Below, in pieces: positions 1-11,271 of a stretch of DNA of 50,771 bases; the first letter of the stretch is position 1; the number at the start of each line of letters is the position of its first letter. The position numbers and the translations under genes are program-made. The notes beneath the pieces were generated by a model. It did not search any database, was not told the DNA's origin, and saw nothing but the letters and a program-made list of their open reading frames with translations. Location: positions 1 through 50,771 of the IMG/VR virus record IMGVR_UViG_3300036832_001337. One strand, written 5' to 3'. The stretch comes from a virus.

Positions 1-2391
<2,391 letters not shown>

Positions 2392-2396
2392 CGCTC

Positions 2397-2726
2397 TTAC
2401 ACCAGCGTCTTGAAGTATAGATGGCCGTCAATACCTAAATTATCGTAATTCGGTACCTCATCCGGTGATCGCCCCGGTCCGATGGTTATGACAATCATCG
2501 GTAAACCGCCGCCTATGCCTAAATAACGAAACTGGCCAAACAGGTCACTACCGGTGACAAGCGGAATACCTTCCAATATCGGGGTATCGGAAGTATCGTT
2601 TACATCCATTACCCAAGAATTAAAGACACTGTTATACTTGAAATGCAGTGTGTAATAAGTACCACTGATATCGATGCGCATCTTCTGCGCATGCGGTGTT
2701 AACGGTACTTCCCAAATAGTAGTCAT
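2397..2726 (-). CDS. Baseplate plug protein, Pam3 gp18/DUF6983-like
   Basis: The 109-residue product has the features I know from the DUF6983 baseplate plug family: an N-terminal segment ending in a [11 protein letters not shown]-type strand, then [24 protein letters not shown], and a C-terminal [12 protein letters not shown] motif. In Pam3-like contractile tails this small beta protein closes the central channel of the baseplate. It sits between the Dit-like protein and the spike, the expected place. Length is normal for the family. Recognition is by motif memory, not a search. Confidence 0.8.
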   Translation of the reverse strand: MTTIWEVPLTPHAQKMRIDISGTYYTLHFKYNSVFNSWVMDVNDTSDTPILEGIPLVTGSDLFGQFRYLGIGGGLPMIVITIGPGRSPDEVPNYDNLGIDGHLYFKTLV

Positions 2727-2734
2727 TGAGTGTC

Positions 2735-3526
2735 TCAGTAAAAATCGTTCGGGTCACTCGGTGCCGCTGGTACCGACGGGCTATTCGGTGTCTGCGCACC
2801 GTTGGCATTCATCTGGTTATTCACCGCGCCCGCTGCCGGTGTTGAAGCTTCCTCAATAGGGTTTCCGGTCACCGGATCAACCGGGCCTTTTATCTCCGGT
2901 AGTGGCGGTCCGAATTGTTCACCTAAATTTCCGGTCACCGGATCAAGGCCCTCTTTTATAGTACCGGTTTGTGTCGGTGTTTTATCACCACCGTCCTTCT
3001 CATTACCCGTCTTTTCCGGGTTTTGTTGAGCACCGTCACTAGGTGATTTCATCTTTGCTGAGGTAGTCGAAGTGCTGACAAGGATCACTTGGCGACAAGT
3101 GATCGTTGCCATCAAGGCAAATTCGGAGTGTTGGTCTGTCTGTACCTGTAATCGCTCAATCAACATATTGGTATAGTTACGCTTACCGGTAATCACATCA
3201 AACGGTAACAGTGCCGCTTGCCATGACAGTAACAGACCGTATACCCCGCTTTCGGCACTCAAATCCCACGCATACTGCCTTGACCATCCAGCGCGAATTG
3301 TCACTATTGACGGTCGCTTAAAAGCATGGTCCGCTATCGGTGCGCCCTGCTCTACCGGGTGTTCTGTAATCTGTACATCATCACTGCCTTGTTCATCAAT
3401 TGTCACCTCTGCGACGATGCCGCCTATTGACCGGCGATGCGGTACAAAGAATGCCGGTGTAAACCCGGCATACGCCAGCATGCTTTGCGGGAGCCTAGCC
3501 AAAGTGCTAGGCATAACAGCTGCCAT
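2735..3526 (-). CDS. Dit-like baseplate/tail protein
   Basis: The 263-residue product has an N-terminal domain (about residues 25-150) matching Dit-like phage tail proteins: EVTIDEQGSDDVQITEHPVEQGAPI, read in pieces, followed by HAFKRPSIVTIRAGWS and PFDVITGKRNYTNMLIERL. In this family the domain forms a ring connecting tube and hub. After about residue 155 the chain is a low-complexity Pro/Asn/Gly/Asp-rich tail with two near-identical DPVTGN segments, probably disordered. It starts 6 bases after the hub gene and ends 8 bases before the plug. Confidence 0.8.
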   Translation of the reverse strand: MAAVMPSTLARLPQSMLAYAGFTPAFFVPHRRSIGGIVAEVTIDEQGSDDVQITEHPVEQGAPIADHAFKRPSIVTIRAGWSRQYAWDLSAESGVYGLLLSWQAALLPFDVITGKRNYTNMLIERLQVQTDQHSEFALMATITCRQVILVSTSTTSAKMKSPSDGAQQNPEKTGNEKDGGDKTPTQTGTIKEGLDPVTGNLGEQFGPPLPEIKGPVDPVTGNPIEEASTPAAGAVNNQMNANGAQTPNSPSVPAAPSDPNDFY

Positions 3527-3532
3527 TGTATT

Positions 3533-5038
3533 TTACCTCGCTTGAGTGTGACCTCTTGCTTGTTCGGATGCGCGGTTCCACGCACTCGCCTTATTGTAAC
3601 CTACGATTGCTTTACCGTCACTGCCCATTGCAATACAAGTAATATCGCAGTACCACGGGTTTCCCCTAGTATCACCTGTGTATGTCATCAACAATATCTT
3701 GTACTGCCCGATAGGCGATGTATAGGCACTGTCAAAGTTTTGCCGCCACATGTTATTATTGTAGACCTTACCACCTGTGGGATCACCAGGGACAACTTGA
3801 CCATTGACAGTTTTTGATGATGTACCCGGTGTATAAGCAACACCGGACAACAAGTCGCTATCAATTTGTACTAGACCGCCGAGCTTGAGTTTCGGGTTTA
3901 ATAAACACTTTGCTTGGATTCCTTGCGGTGTTACTTCCGGCATACCGATCAGCCCGGTGTTCGGTGATAAGACTACCACTTCACCGTCCTTGTAATGGTC
4001 TTCTGTAATCGCAACAAACGCACCGTTATCAATCCAATGCTGCGCACCGGAAGCTAGAAACAGGCGTCGTTCAACAGTCCTTGCATGGCCCGCAATAACA
4101 CAATCGCGTTGTATCTTATCATTGTACAGGCTACTATCAATCTGATCGACTTTAAAGTTTGGATCAAGCTCCTTTTTCTTAGCGTTAAAATCGTCTAGGA
4201 ATTGGCGTTCTTTTGTTCCCGCTGGGTAGGTTTTAAACAACAAGGCTTTGTTGACTGTGTCACCATCAGCGGCATGTATTTCCAAATAAGAATCGACCGG
4301 GTTTTCTTTGCCCCGCCTATACTGGATTACTTCACCGTCGTATATCACACCGTAATTGGCGTATTTGTAACCGGCGTAAACCTGTATTCTAGTGAACTCA
4401 ATTACCTTGGCGAGTGTTGCCGGTGCAAGGTTATAGATCCGTGCATAGAGCATATTCGGTGTTTGGAGTGTAGTCTTTTGAATACTAAAACTACACCGCA
4501 AATTGGACAAATCCATACCTGGTTGGTCTTGTGTCTGTTTCTGAAAAGGTACCGGTGCATTACCGCCGCTATCAGTCTTGGACACAGCCGGATCATCGCG
4601 TGGTGTACCGCGACGGCGATACGGAAACGGAACCACCCGACTCGGCGGTTTTACTTTAATACCGGATTCCGGTATCGAAAGGGTGCCGCCTGTCGTAAAT
4701 GCATTGGAATACACAATAAGGCTAAACGCGCGTATCCATTGAACATCGTTATTAATCGTTGTCTTTTGATCGATCTGTCCTGAACCGGGTCCTTGTGATG
4801 TTTGTAGGTTGGCCGCCGCAGGTCGCCACGTATCTTTATCAACAGACGGTACAGTCAAATCGCTTGACTGAAAATATTCACTGTTGTTTGAGTGTAAGTC
4901 ATCAGTCGGCTTTAAGTCGGGGGATACCTTTAAGTCGGTACCGACACCGGCAAACTTACTAAGATCAGTAGCACCGCCGCCTGGGGTTATGTCAATCCCA
5001 CCAGGAGGTGGAACTAGATCGCGAGGGTCGCCTCTCAT
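3533..5038 (-). CDS. Baseplate hub-like protein
   Basis: A 501-residue protein. The first 170 residues are Pro/Gly/Asp-rich and probably flexible. From about 175 on the chain resembles hub proteins of myoviruses of this type: LRCSFSIQKTTLQTPN, YARIYNLAPATLAKV, QVYAGYKYANYGVIYDGEV and a later ITCIAMGSDGKA region. The hub trimer would link tail tube, tape-measure end and spike. Its start overlaps the tape-measure stop by 4 bases. The assignment rests on position plus partial motif resemblance; the exact family was not settled. Confidence 0.7.
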   Translation of the reverse strand: MRGDPRDLVPPPGGIDITPGGGATDLSKFAGVGTDLKVSPDLKPTDDLHSNNSEYFQSSDLTVPSVDKDTWRPAAANLQTSQGPGSGQIDQKTTINNDVQWIRAFSLIVYSNAFTTGGTLSIPESGIKVKPPSRVVPFPYRRRGTPRDDPAVSKTDSGGNAPVPFQKQTQDQPGMDLSNLRCSFSIQKTTLQTPNMLYARIYNLAPATLAKVIEFTRIQVYAGYKYANYGVIYDGEVIQYRRGKENPVDSYLEIHAADGDTVNKALLFKTYPAGTKERQFLDDFNAKKKELDPNFKVDQIDSSLYNDKIQRDCVIAGHARTVERRLFLASGAQHWIDNGAFVAITEDHYKDGEVVVLSPNTGLIGMPEVTPQGIQAKCLLNPKLKLGGLVQIDSDLLSGVAYTPGTSSKTVNGQVVPGDPTGGKVYNNNMWRQNFDSAYTSPIGQYKILLMTYTGDTRGNPWYCDITCIAMGSDGKAIVGYNKASAWNRASEQARGHTQAR

Positions 5039-7746
5039 GAGTAGTATGTCCCTCCGTTACGTTGTCCGTAGGCAGTGGTCCTGTTAGCGTTTTGCCGTTC
5101 CATCTGGTTGTGAATATCATGGGCGCTAGCAGTACCATTGATTACTGTGGTATTGGTACTATTATCTACATAAGCCCAGTCATTTCGTCTATGCCTACCA
5201 CGCCTACCTCCACCACCTAAATCATAGTGCATGTAATCAGCTAAACCGGAACCGGCTGAACTTTCAAATTCACCGCCCCATCTCGCTAACCCTTCCTTGT
5301 TTTGTTTGGCGAGTTCATTATACCATGCATGAGCCAGCTTTGCATACATGGCACCGCCGCCGAATGCGCCTTCATTGGGAAGTGCACCACCTGGACCGAC
5401 AATCTTAACATCCAGTGCATTTCCTAAACCGGCACCGCCTTTTCCTGGGTGGTGTTCAGAATCGGAAGCGTGACCGCTACTTTCACCGGAAGTGGCAACA
5501 ACCCGATAACCCTCAGGTAGATACTTCGATGCGGCTGCTAATGTATTAACTAAGGTCTGGTTTACTTTAGCCAGGTTAGTTTGGCTACTAAACCGGCCTT
5601 CCGAACCTGGTACTAACGGTTCACCTCCACCACCACCTCCGCCCGATACACTCTGTCGCCATTTTTCATATTGCTGAAGCACCCCCGCACCCGAGACAGC
5701 GTGTTCTCCACCAGGACGAAAGAATGTCTCGCCACCCGCCCCGAATGTCTTGATCATTTCTTGGTTACGAATACGTCGCTCGGCTAAGTCAGCTGAAGCA
5801 TTATCAGTCGCGTAATTGCTGATATTACTGTTGGCAAGGACTTTCTTTAGGCTTTCATCTAGTACGGCGCGCTGGCTAGCACTAATTTCTCTACCACCAG
5901 GATGCGACCTGTCATCGTAATAACCATGTTCTGTCACCCATTTAGCCTGTGCTGCCAGTGAAGTACCCATCACCTGTGCACGGTTCATCATACTTTCGAG
6001 GACGGCTTGTGTTCCTTGCGGGTTTGACCCTTGTTCATTCGCCGCTATTTTCAGGACTTTTTCGCGAAGCTCAGGGCTTGCGGCAAGCTCCTTCTCAAAT
6101 TGCGATCGGTCAATTTTACCACCATAGTCAGGACCAACACCGGGGCCAAGCGGTGAACCTACTTCACCGCCGCCTTGACCTCCACCAGCACCGCCGCCTC
6201 CACCTTTTCCTCCACCACCGACACCTTCACTTTCAGCATCCGGCCATACACGGCGAAGTGCTTCCTCAAAGACATCTGTAAGTTTGTCGTAAGCTGTATC
6301 AGCAAAAGCCATCAAAGGTGCAAATGTCGCGTCACCGGTTAGCCAATGACTCAAATCATCCATTGAGTCAGACCAACCCGTATCACCAAAAAAATTCTGA
6401 ATACCGGAACTAATGTTCTGCGGCAGTACCATTTCACCAGCATGTAACGCCGACGGAACGATACCACCTGCGGCGTGTGGTTGTTTTCCCCACTGGCTTG
6501 CCCATTGTAGTGTAGGGTCGGCATCAAGTGCCGGGTTACCTTGAACAAGGTTACCTAGAATATGGAAAGGGTTAAACCTGTGTATATTGGGTTCAAGTGT
6601 TTGTTTATTATACTGCTCAGCTTCATCTGCACTCTTTTTTAAGTCCTGACCTATACCGAACGGGAGTATATTGGCAAGGTGTCCAATAATAGAATGGGCT
6701 AAACCAGTGGCAATCTTCCATGCAATTTCTGGGATTACTTCTAATACTTTAAGGAACGCTTCTCCCATAGCTTTGGCGATTTTACCACCGCCTTCAGTAG
6801 AAAATACCCAAGCAATAGCAACGGCTATAGCATCACCAATTTTCTCACCAACGTTATCCCAGTCTAACCCCTGTAAATAGGTAAATAGTTTATTTACCTT
6901 ACCGAAATAATCAATAATCCCGTTAAATAGTGCTGTGCCGAGTTCCTTACCGATACCCGCCCAATCACCAGCCTTAATCTGCTCCTCAAGATGATCCATA
7001 TATTTGTTAAAAGTTTCTTCATGCTCGACAAGCCACTTTTCAACAGTTCCAGTGGCGTCGGCAAGAAGACCGGTTAGCCCGGCAAATGCACCTTGAAAAT
7101 AAAGACCTACTGTGTGTGTGAGTGATTCGTATTCACCTTGTAACCTTAACGCATTCTCTAATTGTTCATCCCATCGCTTTTGAAAAGTAACCGCCTCCTG
7201 CTTCATTATTTCTTGTTTTTCTTGGTAACGATCCCAGTGTTTGTCAGCTATTTGGGCGTTATTCCAGCTGGTGACACCGAAATCCGCCATCCTCTGCATA
7301 AAGGTGACTAGTTCTGTGCTTCCTTCACCGTATGCTACACGCAGTTCGTGGTACCGCTCGATGACACCTTTCATATCGAGCGAATGTTGACCAATCGCTG
7401 CTTGTGCTGGTCCCTTAAGCCAAGGGCTATTCAGCATAGTTTGGTGAAATCTAATCTGTTGGTCGTTAGCTTCTTGGTAACTGCCACCAACAGTTTCTAA
7501 CGAATCTCCCAGTATCTTCATCTGGGAAGCGGGTTTACCGCCTAGATCCGCTGAAGTCTGTAGACGCGCCATCTGATAAGCGGTGCGGCGTACCGCTTCT
7601 TCAACAGCAATCGCCATTGCCACCAAAGCACCGGCAAACTTGGTGACACCTTCTATGCCTTCGCCGATTGCCGAAACAAAGTTCTTCTGGCTTGCTTGGT
7701 CAATCTGATAACCAAGTTTGATTAGAAACTCTTCTAATACAGCCAT
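5035..7746 (-). CDS. Tape measure protein with two fused peptidoglycan-degrading domains
   Basis: The 903-residue product sets tail length. The N-terminal 500 residues are helical with hydrophobic stretches near 35-47, 300-315 and 340-365, and carry the usual tape-measure GGIVPSALHAGEMVLP segment at about 427-442. Two glycine linkers (about 509-530 and 701-708) separate two C-terminal domains. The first (about 545-695) has ANEQGSNPQGTQAVLESMMNRA, reminiscent of SleB-type cell-wall hydrolases. The second (about 720-845) has H765/H766, D779 and H840 in an SxxHxxG..A.D...H pattern like M15 (VanY-type) peptidases. Such domains help the tail pass the cell wall. Domain calls are by motif; catalysis is unproven. 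The start ATG overlaps the preceding stop as TAATG. Confidence 0.85.
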   Translation of the reverse strand: MAVLEEFLIKLGYQIDQASQKNFVSAIGEGIEGVTKFAGALVAMAIAVEEAVRRTAYQMARLQTSADLGGKPASQMKILGDSLETVGGSYQEANDQQIRFHQTMLNSPWLKGPAQAAIGQHSLDMKGVIERYHELRVAYGEGSTELVTFMQRMADFGVTSWNNAQIADKHWDRYQEKQEIMKQEAVTFQKRWDEQLENALRLQGEYESLTHTVGLYFQGAFAGLTGLLADATGTVEKWLVEHEETFNKYMDHLEEQIKAGDWAGIGKELGTALFNGIIDYFGKVNKLFTYLQGLDWDNVGEKIGDAIAVAIAWVFSTEGGGKIAKAMGEAFLKVLEVIPEIAWKIATGLAHSIIGHLANILPFGIGQDLKKSADEAEQYNKQTLEPNIHRFNPFHILGNLVQGNPALDADPTLQWASQWGKQPHAAGGIVPSALHAGEMVLPQNISSGIQNFFGDTGWSDSMDDLSHWLTGDATFAPLMAFADTAYDKLTDVFEEALRRVWPDAESEGVGGGGKGGGGGAGGGQGGGEVGSPLGPGVGPDYGGKIDRSQFEKELAASPELREKVLKIAANEQGSNPQGTQAVLESMMNRAQVMGTSLAAQAKWVTEHGYYDDRSHPGGREISASQRAVLDESLKKVLANSNISNYATDNASADLAERRIRNQEMIKTFGAGGETFFRPGGEHAVSGAGVLQQYEKWRQSVSGGGGGGGEPLVPGSEGRFSSQTNLAKVNQTLVNTLAAASKYLPEGYRVVATSGESSGHASDSEHHPGKGGAGLGNALDVKIVGPGGALPNEGAFGGGAMYAKLAHAWYNELAKQNKEGLARWGGEFESSAGSGLADYMHYDLGGGGRRGRHRRNDWAYVDNSTNTTVINGTASAHDIHNQMERQNANRTTAYGQRNGGTYYS

Positions 7747-7925
7747 TATCGGTTCCGTTCTTCAGCTATGGCATCTTCAGCACGCGCACGGTTCTCTGCA
7801 CGCACGTCCAGTGCTTCGTTCATCCGTGCCACATCATAAAGGTCTAATGCGCCGTTTACTAACGATTCGTAGTTACACAACCCCTCGAGTACTGGGCGCA
7901 TTATCCAGTACTCGCCATCCGTCAT
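7746..7925 (-). CDS. Small tail-assembly protein, DUF6889-like
   Basis: A 59-residue protein coupled by ATGA to the gene upstream and by TAATG to the tape measure. The motif RPVLEGLCNYESL followed by LYDVARMNEALDVRAEN resembles DUF6889, small proteins found just before tape-measure genes. Position suggests the second half of a tail chaperone pair that binds the tape measure, encoded as a separate overlapping gene, with no frameshift visible. Function is inferred from position. Confidence 0.75.
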   Translation of the reverse strand: MTDGEYWIMRPVLEGLCNYESLVNGALDLYDVARMNEALDVRAENRARAEDAIAEERNR

Positions 7926-8380
7926 ATCGACGGGTTCGATGTTTGGCCCACCTCTACTCCCGAACCGTTGAGGGAGCGGCCTGGAAAAAAAGGTGCCAGG
8001 TTATCCTGTATTACCGCAAACGACAGCTGCAGCATGACACCTAGATCGATGTCCTCGAACATCAAATCGCCTTGCGGTGTCGCTAGCCGTACCCATTGAC
8101 CAACCGGGTTTTTTCGCAAACACACGGCTAGACAAGTCTTGATTATAAACTCACTGTCCTGTTGTGACATATCAGCAATCGCTTGTGCAACAGGACCGAA
8201 CGATGCCCAACGAACCGCATTACTGTCACCAGTTGTTGTTGCGGCGCGTGCGACCTGTGTTGCCGCTGTTTCACCCATTCCGCTAAACAGAGGCATCAGC
8301 TTACGAAACAGGTGAAACTGCTTAAACGCGTCGAGCTTTCCGGTACGATACCACGTACCTTCGAGTTCTAGTTCTTCCAT
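7922..8380 (-). CDS. Tail assembly chaperone
   Basis: A 152-residue, mainly helical protein (WYRTGKLDAFKQFHLFRKLMPLF at the start, in pieces; LAVCLRKNPVGQWVRL in the middle). It sits between tail tube and tape measure, the standard place for tape-measure chaperones. It resembles the Phage_TAC_15-type chaperones that start with a reading-cassette such as Y.TGKL.A..QFH..R. It overlaps the 59-residue gene by 4 bases. Confidence 0.7.
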   Translation of the reverse strand: MEELELEGTWYRTGKLDAFKQFHLFRKLMPLFSGMGETAATQVARAATTTGDSNAVRWASFGPVAQAIADMSQQDSEFIIKTCLAVCLRKNPVGQWVRLATPQGDLMFEDIDLGVMLQLSFAVIQDNLAPFFPGRSLNGSGVEVGQTSNPSI

Positions 8381-8422
8381 GCGTCATCTCCCGCTGGGGA
8401 ACGGGGTTATAAAGAGTTTACC

Positions 8423-8449
8423 CTAGTTTATCGGATTTCGATAAACTAG
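8423..8449 (-). repeat. Perfect 11-bp stem-loop at the end of the tube gene
   Basis: CTAGTTTATCG (8423-8433) is the exact inverted copy of CGATAAACTAG (8439-8449) with a 5-base loop. It overlaps the tube stop codon (8446-8448) and sits before the chaperone genes. No T-run follows on either strand, so it does not look like an ordinary intrinsic terminator. It could stabilise the abundant tube mRNA or attenuate read-through into the chaperones; this is inference. Confidence 0.7.
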
Positions 8450-8919
8450 AACGCGACTGCCAGACCGGTGCCGAGGATAAAGTCAACAACACCGGCGTGG
8501 AATGTCCACACCATTTCGCCGCCTTCTTTGGCGAATGTGACATCCGGGAATTTTGCAAACGCGCACTGCTGGCAAGTAATCACATCGTTGCGTTGCAGGT
8601 CACGGATACTAATCTGGTTTTGTCCGTGGCTAGCGGTTGCTTGCGGGTTACCGGCTGTACCGGTATCGTTCGCGTACATCTGTGACAAGATCGAGTTTGT
8701 CGGGCTGGTCTTCAGCAAGCGAACCGTGACCGTTGCGCCTTTACCGGCATGGAGCGAGTGCATAACGCACCCATCGGCACCGATAGTCATGGTCGATTTA
8801 TCTTCGACCATGGTTACCGAAATACCGCCTTCACTATTACACGATCCGTAACCGAGGTTGGCTTGTCCGTTCGGACCGACAATCGCGCACATATTGTCAT
8901 TAAAGCTGTAAGTCGCCAT
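8446..8919 (-). CDS. Tail tube protein, DUF3277 family
   Basis: A 157-residue protein matching the DUF3277 tube family: start ATYSFNDNMCAIVGP, GISVTMVEDKSTMTIGADG, HAGKGATVTVRLLKTSPTN, ISIRDLQRNDVI and a C-terminal VDFILGTG. It forms the inner tube of the contractile tail. A strong AAGGAGGTG site lies just before the ATG, fitting a highly expressed structural gene. It lies between the sheath region and the chaperones as in related myoviruses. Confidence 0.9.
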   Translation of the reverse strand: MATYSFNDNMCAIVGPNGQANLGYGSCNSEGGISVTMVEDKSTMTIGADGCVMHSLHAGKGATVTVRLLKTSPTNSILSQMYANDTGTAGNPQATASHGQNQISIRDLQRNDVITCQQCAFAKFPDVTFAKEGGEMVWTFHAGVVDFILGTGLAVAF

Positions 8920-8942
8920 TTACACCTCCTTACTTAGAACTA

Positions 8943-9215
8943 TCACCGCATCAACACCGCTCGCACCGCACAATCCTTAGCTTCCAACAACTTGCGGAGT
9001 GCGACGGTCCGCTCTGTGTTGCGCGGCAAGGTTTCGACTAGATTTTCCGCTAGTTCACCGAAGGGTTTACTCACTATCGCTAGGTGCGACGGCAAGTGTC
9101 CGTACTCGAAGAACTGCAGTAGCGGGTCCGATGGCGGATCTGGTGGACGAGCCGCATCAGCATGTGCCGCTGTCGGTTGCTCAAACCCGCCTGAATCGTC
9201 CTGTGTTTTTGTCAT
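8943..9215 (-). CDS. Conserved phage protein of unknown function
   Basis: A 90-residue protein. The N-terminal 30 residues are Asp/Pro/Ala-rich. The rest has the pattern LLQFFEYGHLPSHL, SKPFGELAENL, and LPRNTERTVALRKLLEAKD, which I recognise as a block widespread in phages and usually annotated hypothetical; it predicts two or three helices. It lies between tRNA-His and the tube gene. No function is assigned. Confidence 0.75.
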   Translation of the reverse strand: MTKTQDDSGGFEQPTAAHADAARPPDPPSDPLLQFFEYGHLPSHLAIVSKPFGELAENLVETLPRNTERTVALRKLLEAKDCAVRAVLMR

Positions 9216-9228
9216 CAGTCAATACCTT

Positions 9229-9305
9229 TGGGGCGAGTGACGGGATTCGAACCCGCAACCATCGGAACCACAACCCAATGCTCTACCATTTGAGCTACAC
9301 CCGCC
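9229..9305 (-). tRNA. tRNA-His (anticodon GTG) with encoded G-1 and CCA
   Basis: The cloverleaf folds by eye. The acceptor stem is GCGGGTG with CACTCGC (one G-U pair), plus G at position -1 opposite C73, the hallmark of tRNA-His. The D stem is GCTC/GAGC, the anticodon stem TTGGG/TCCGA with loop TTGTGGT (anticodon GTG), and the T arm GCGGG TTCGAAT CCCGT. CCA is encoded at 9229-9231. It sits in the tail operon on the same strand as its neighbours, so it is probably cut from the structural transcript. Confidence 0.93.
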
Positions 9306-9316
9306 GTTTTTGACCT

Positions 9317-9691
9317 TCAGTAGCCCAAACCGATATGTGGGTTGGCTGAGCCACATTTTGCACAACAGTTGTCACAGTTATAGTCGCCATTATTCCCCGC
9401 ACCCCAGTACTTTGAGAAATTCCCCTTTATCCACCCTCCATAGCATATCTTCTGACCGCTAACGCAGTTCAGGGTTTTTTGTTCTGTGGTATGCGGCGGA
9501 ATATTGTACGCTTTATCATCTCCTGGCCAGACACGATCTGGTGGATCGGTAGTAAATTCAAGCTGGATAGTATCATCAGTGTGGTTAGTAAAGACCCACC
9601 GGATCGTGTCATCACCATAGGATCTGGCGTCATTGACTGGGTAGATCAACAAACAAAACGCTACCAAACTTATGATAGTGATCCGTTTCAT
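9317..9691 (-). CDS. Secreted cysteine-rich small protein, unknown function
   Basis: A 124-residue product with a clear N-terminal signal-like segment (MKR, then hydrophobic residues about 4-18, likely cleavage near 23-26). The mature part starts with a beta-rich RWVFTNHTDDTIQLEF segment and ends with six cysteines, including C-x2-C-C-x2-C, which may form disulfides in the periplasm. It lies between the sheath gene and the tRNA and does not look like a tail component; probably an accessory gene acting in the infected host envelope. Family not recognised. Confidence 0.65.
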   Translation of the reverse strand: MKRITIISLVAFCLLIYPVNDARSYGDDTIRWVFTNHTDDTIQLEFTTDPPDRVWPGDDKAYNIPPHTTEQKTLNCVSGQKICYGGWIKGNFSKYWGAGNNGDYNCDNCCAKCGSANPHIGLGY

Positions 9692-9764
9692 TGTTCACCC
9701 GCCGGAATCGTCGTTAGTTTTTGTCATACCGAATATACAATTATTAAAACGGTAACAAGAAAGA

Positions 9765-11261
9765 TTATCTGTTTACATTAATCAACACGTCCACAAAATG
9801 GATCGCACCAGCTAGCTTGGCGGCAATCTGGATCAGCGGTGCAATACGTGCCTCACGGTCCGCCTGTGACTGCTGGTCAACATTGTTGGCAAAGGTGTAG
9901 AAACCGTTATGCAAGGTATCCCCTTGGTGAAGCTCACCGAAACCCGGTGCATTCCACACACCAGCCGCAATCAGACCGTTTTGCACACCTTGTGACAGTG
10001 AGTTGTCACACGTAGTCACCAGAACGTGTACACCTGGGTTGGTTTGCGGGATTTTCGGGCTGGTGTACAACACGTTGAACAGATCGTTTTGGATACGGTT
10101 GCTCAACCAATCCAGCCCGTGCATCTCGTCAAAGTAGGCACGACCGGACATGACACCTTCCTGGGTAATCGCCGCACCGTTATTGTATTGGACATAGACA
10201 TTGATTCGCTTAGCCGCTAGTGTCGTAGCTTCAGACCCGGAAACAATCTCAGGTATAACACCAGGTTCCACTTTAAACTTCATGGTCATAGTGGTGTTGG
10301 AACCCTCGAAGTTCACAGTCAAGGCGCGACCGAAAAACGAACAAACGGCATGCGGGTTAGTCAACGACCATTGAATAACCGTCCGCATGTAATCAGCCAA
10401 CATGGCTTGTGACCCGATGTCGGTGACATTTGCCGGGTCAAGGCAAGTCTGCTCATTGGTAGTAATACCGTACATATGCTTGTCGGACGACGCCTCGATG
10501 TAAGCCGATATCGACAAGTGCTCAGGATCGGTTAGTACACGGGATGCGGCAAAGGTCACCGCATACCACCCGCGCCCGTCAACCCGCACAACAGCCGCTA
10601 CCGGGGTTTCCTGTGCAATACCGGATACACTCCGAATCGCTGTAGCACTGGACATCATCAACTGCGCCGAGATATCGGTACCACCTCCGGTCGGCACACC
10701 GAAATACGACACCGATGACGTCGGGCCGTTGGTGCCGCTCTGACACATAAACTGGGTACCGTTCCACGTGAAAGTCAGTGTCGGTGCACTGGCAGCGGTG
10801 CGCAGCGAGGTCTGAATCGTAGAGGCAACCCCGTTTAAGTTATTGGCGGACGCGAAACTCAAACCGCTAACCTGGATCGGTGTTGCTACACCGTCGATAG
10901 TGACACTAAACGCACCGTTGGTGATTGTGGTCCAGTTACTCATCAGCATTTGCTGGGCAGTCAACAACCCGCCTGTCAACCGACCCTTAGTCGCGGTATT
11001 TGCCCATTCACCGATATAGCAAGTACTCGGCTGCGGCACCTGCGCGAAGAACAATAACGCCGCTTGGTATTCCGGTGTGGTAGTACCGAAATCACCAGCC
11101 ACATCCTGAATCGTGTTATACTCACGGATGGCTTCACCGGTATCAACAACCCCGCTATCACCCATAATCAGCAAGGTGTCAAATCGCTGCGTCGGGATTG
11201 CCTGCGGTGAAAAGTTGACCTGAACATCAACAACGCGGCTGACAGACAAACCTTGTGCCAT
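9765..11261 (-). CDS. Tail sheath protein, DUF3383 family
   Basis: A 498-residue protein of the DUF3383 contractile sheath family: start MAQGLSVSRVVDVQVNFSP, then RFDTLLIMGDSGVVDTGE, TPEYQAALLFFAQ, a long beta-rich middle, and the C-terminal region FDEMHGLDWLSNRIQNDLF. The length is normal. A strong GGAGG lies just before the ATG. It forms the outer contractile cylinder around the tube. This gene is the main evidence that the phage is a myovirus. Confidence 0.92.
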   Translation of the reverse strand: MAQGLSVSRVVDVQVNFSPQAIPTQRFDTLLIMGDSGVVDTGEAIREYNTIQDVAGDFGTTTPEYQAALLFFAQVPQPSTCYIGEWANTATKGRLTGGLLTAQQMLMSNWTTITNGAFSVTIDGVATPIQVSGLSFASANNLNGVASTIQTSLRTAASAPTLTFTWNGTQFMCQSGTNGPTSSVSYFGVPTGGGTDISAQLMMSSATAIRSVSGIAQETPVAAVVRVDGRGWYAVTFAASRVLTDPEHLSISAYIEASSDKHMYGITTNEQTCLDPANVTDIGSQAMLADYMRTVIQWSLTNPHAVCSFFGRALTVNFEGSNTTMTMKFKVEPGVIPEIVSGSEATTLAAKRINVYVQYNNGAAITQEGVMSGRAYFDEMHGLDWLSNRIQNDLFNVLYTSPKIPQTNPGVHVLVTTCDNSLSQGVQNGLIAAGVWNAPGFGELHQGDTLHNGFYTFANNVDQQSQADREARIAPLIQIAAKLAGAIHFVDVLINVNR

Positions 11262-11271
11262 AGTTTCCCTC

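Noticed and set aside
8943-9215. Thought that the 90-residue protein might be an anti-CBASS Acb2/Tad1-type sponge
   Set aside because: Acb2 hairpin proteins have a different pattern as I recall it (GYRxLSxxEIxxMNxIK). The HLP...SKPF...ERTVALRKLLEAKD block is a different, uncharacterised family.
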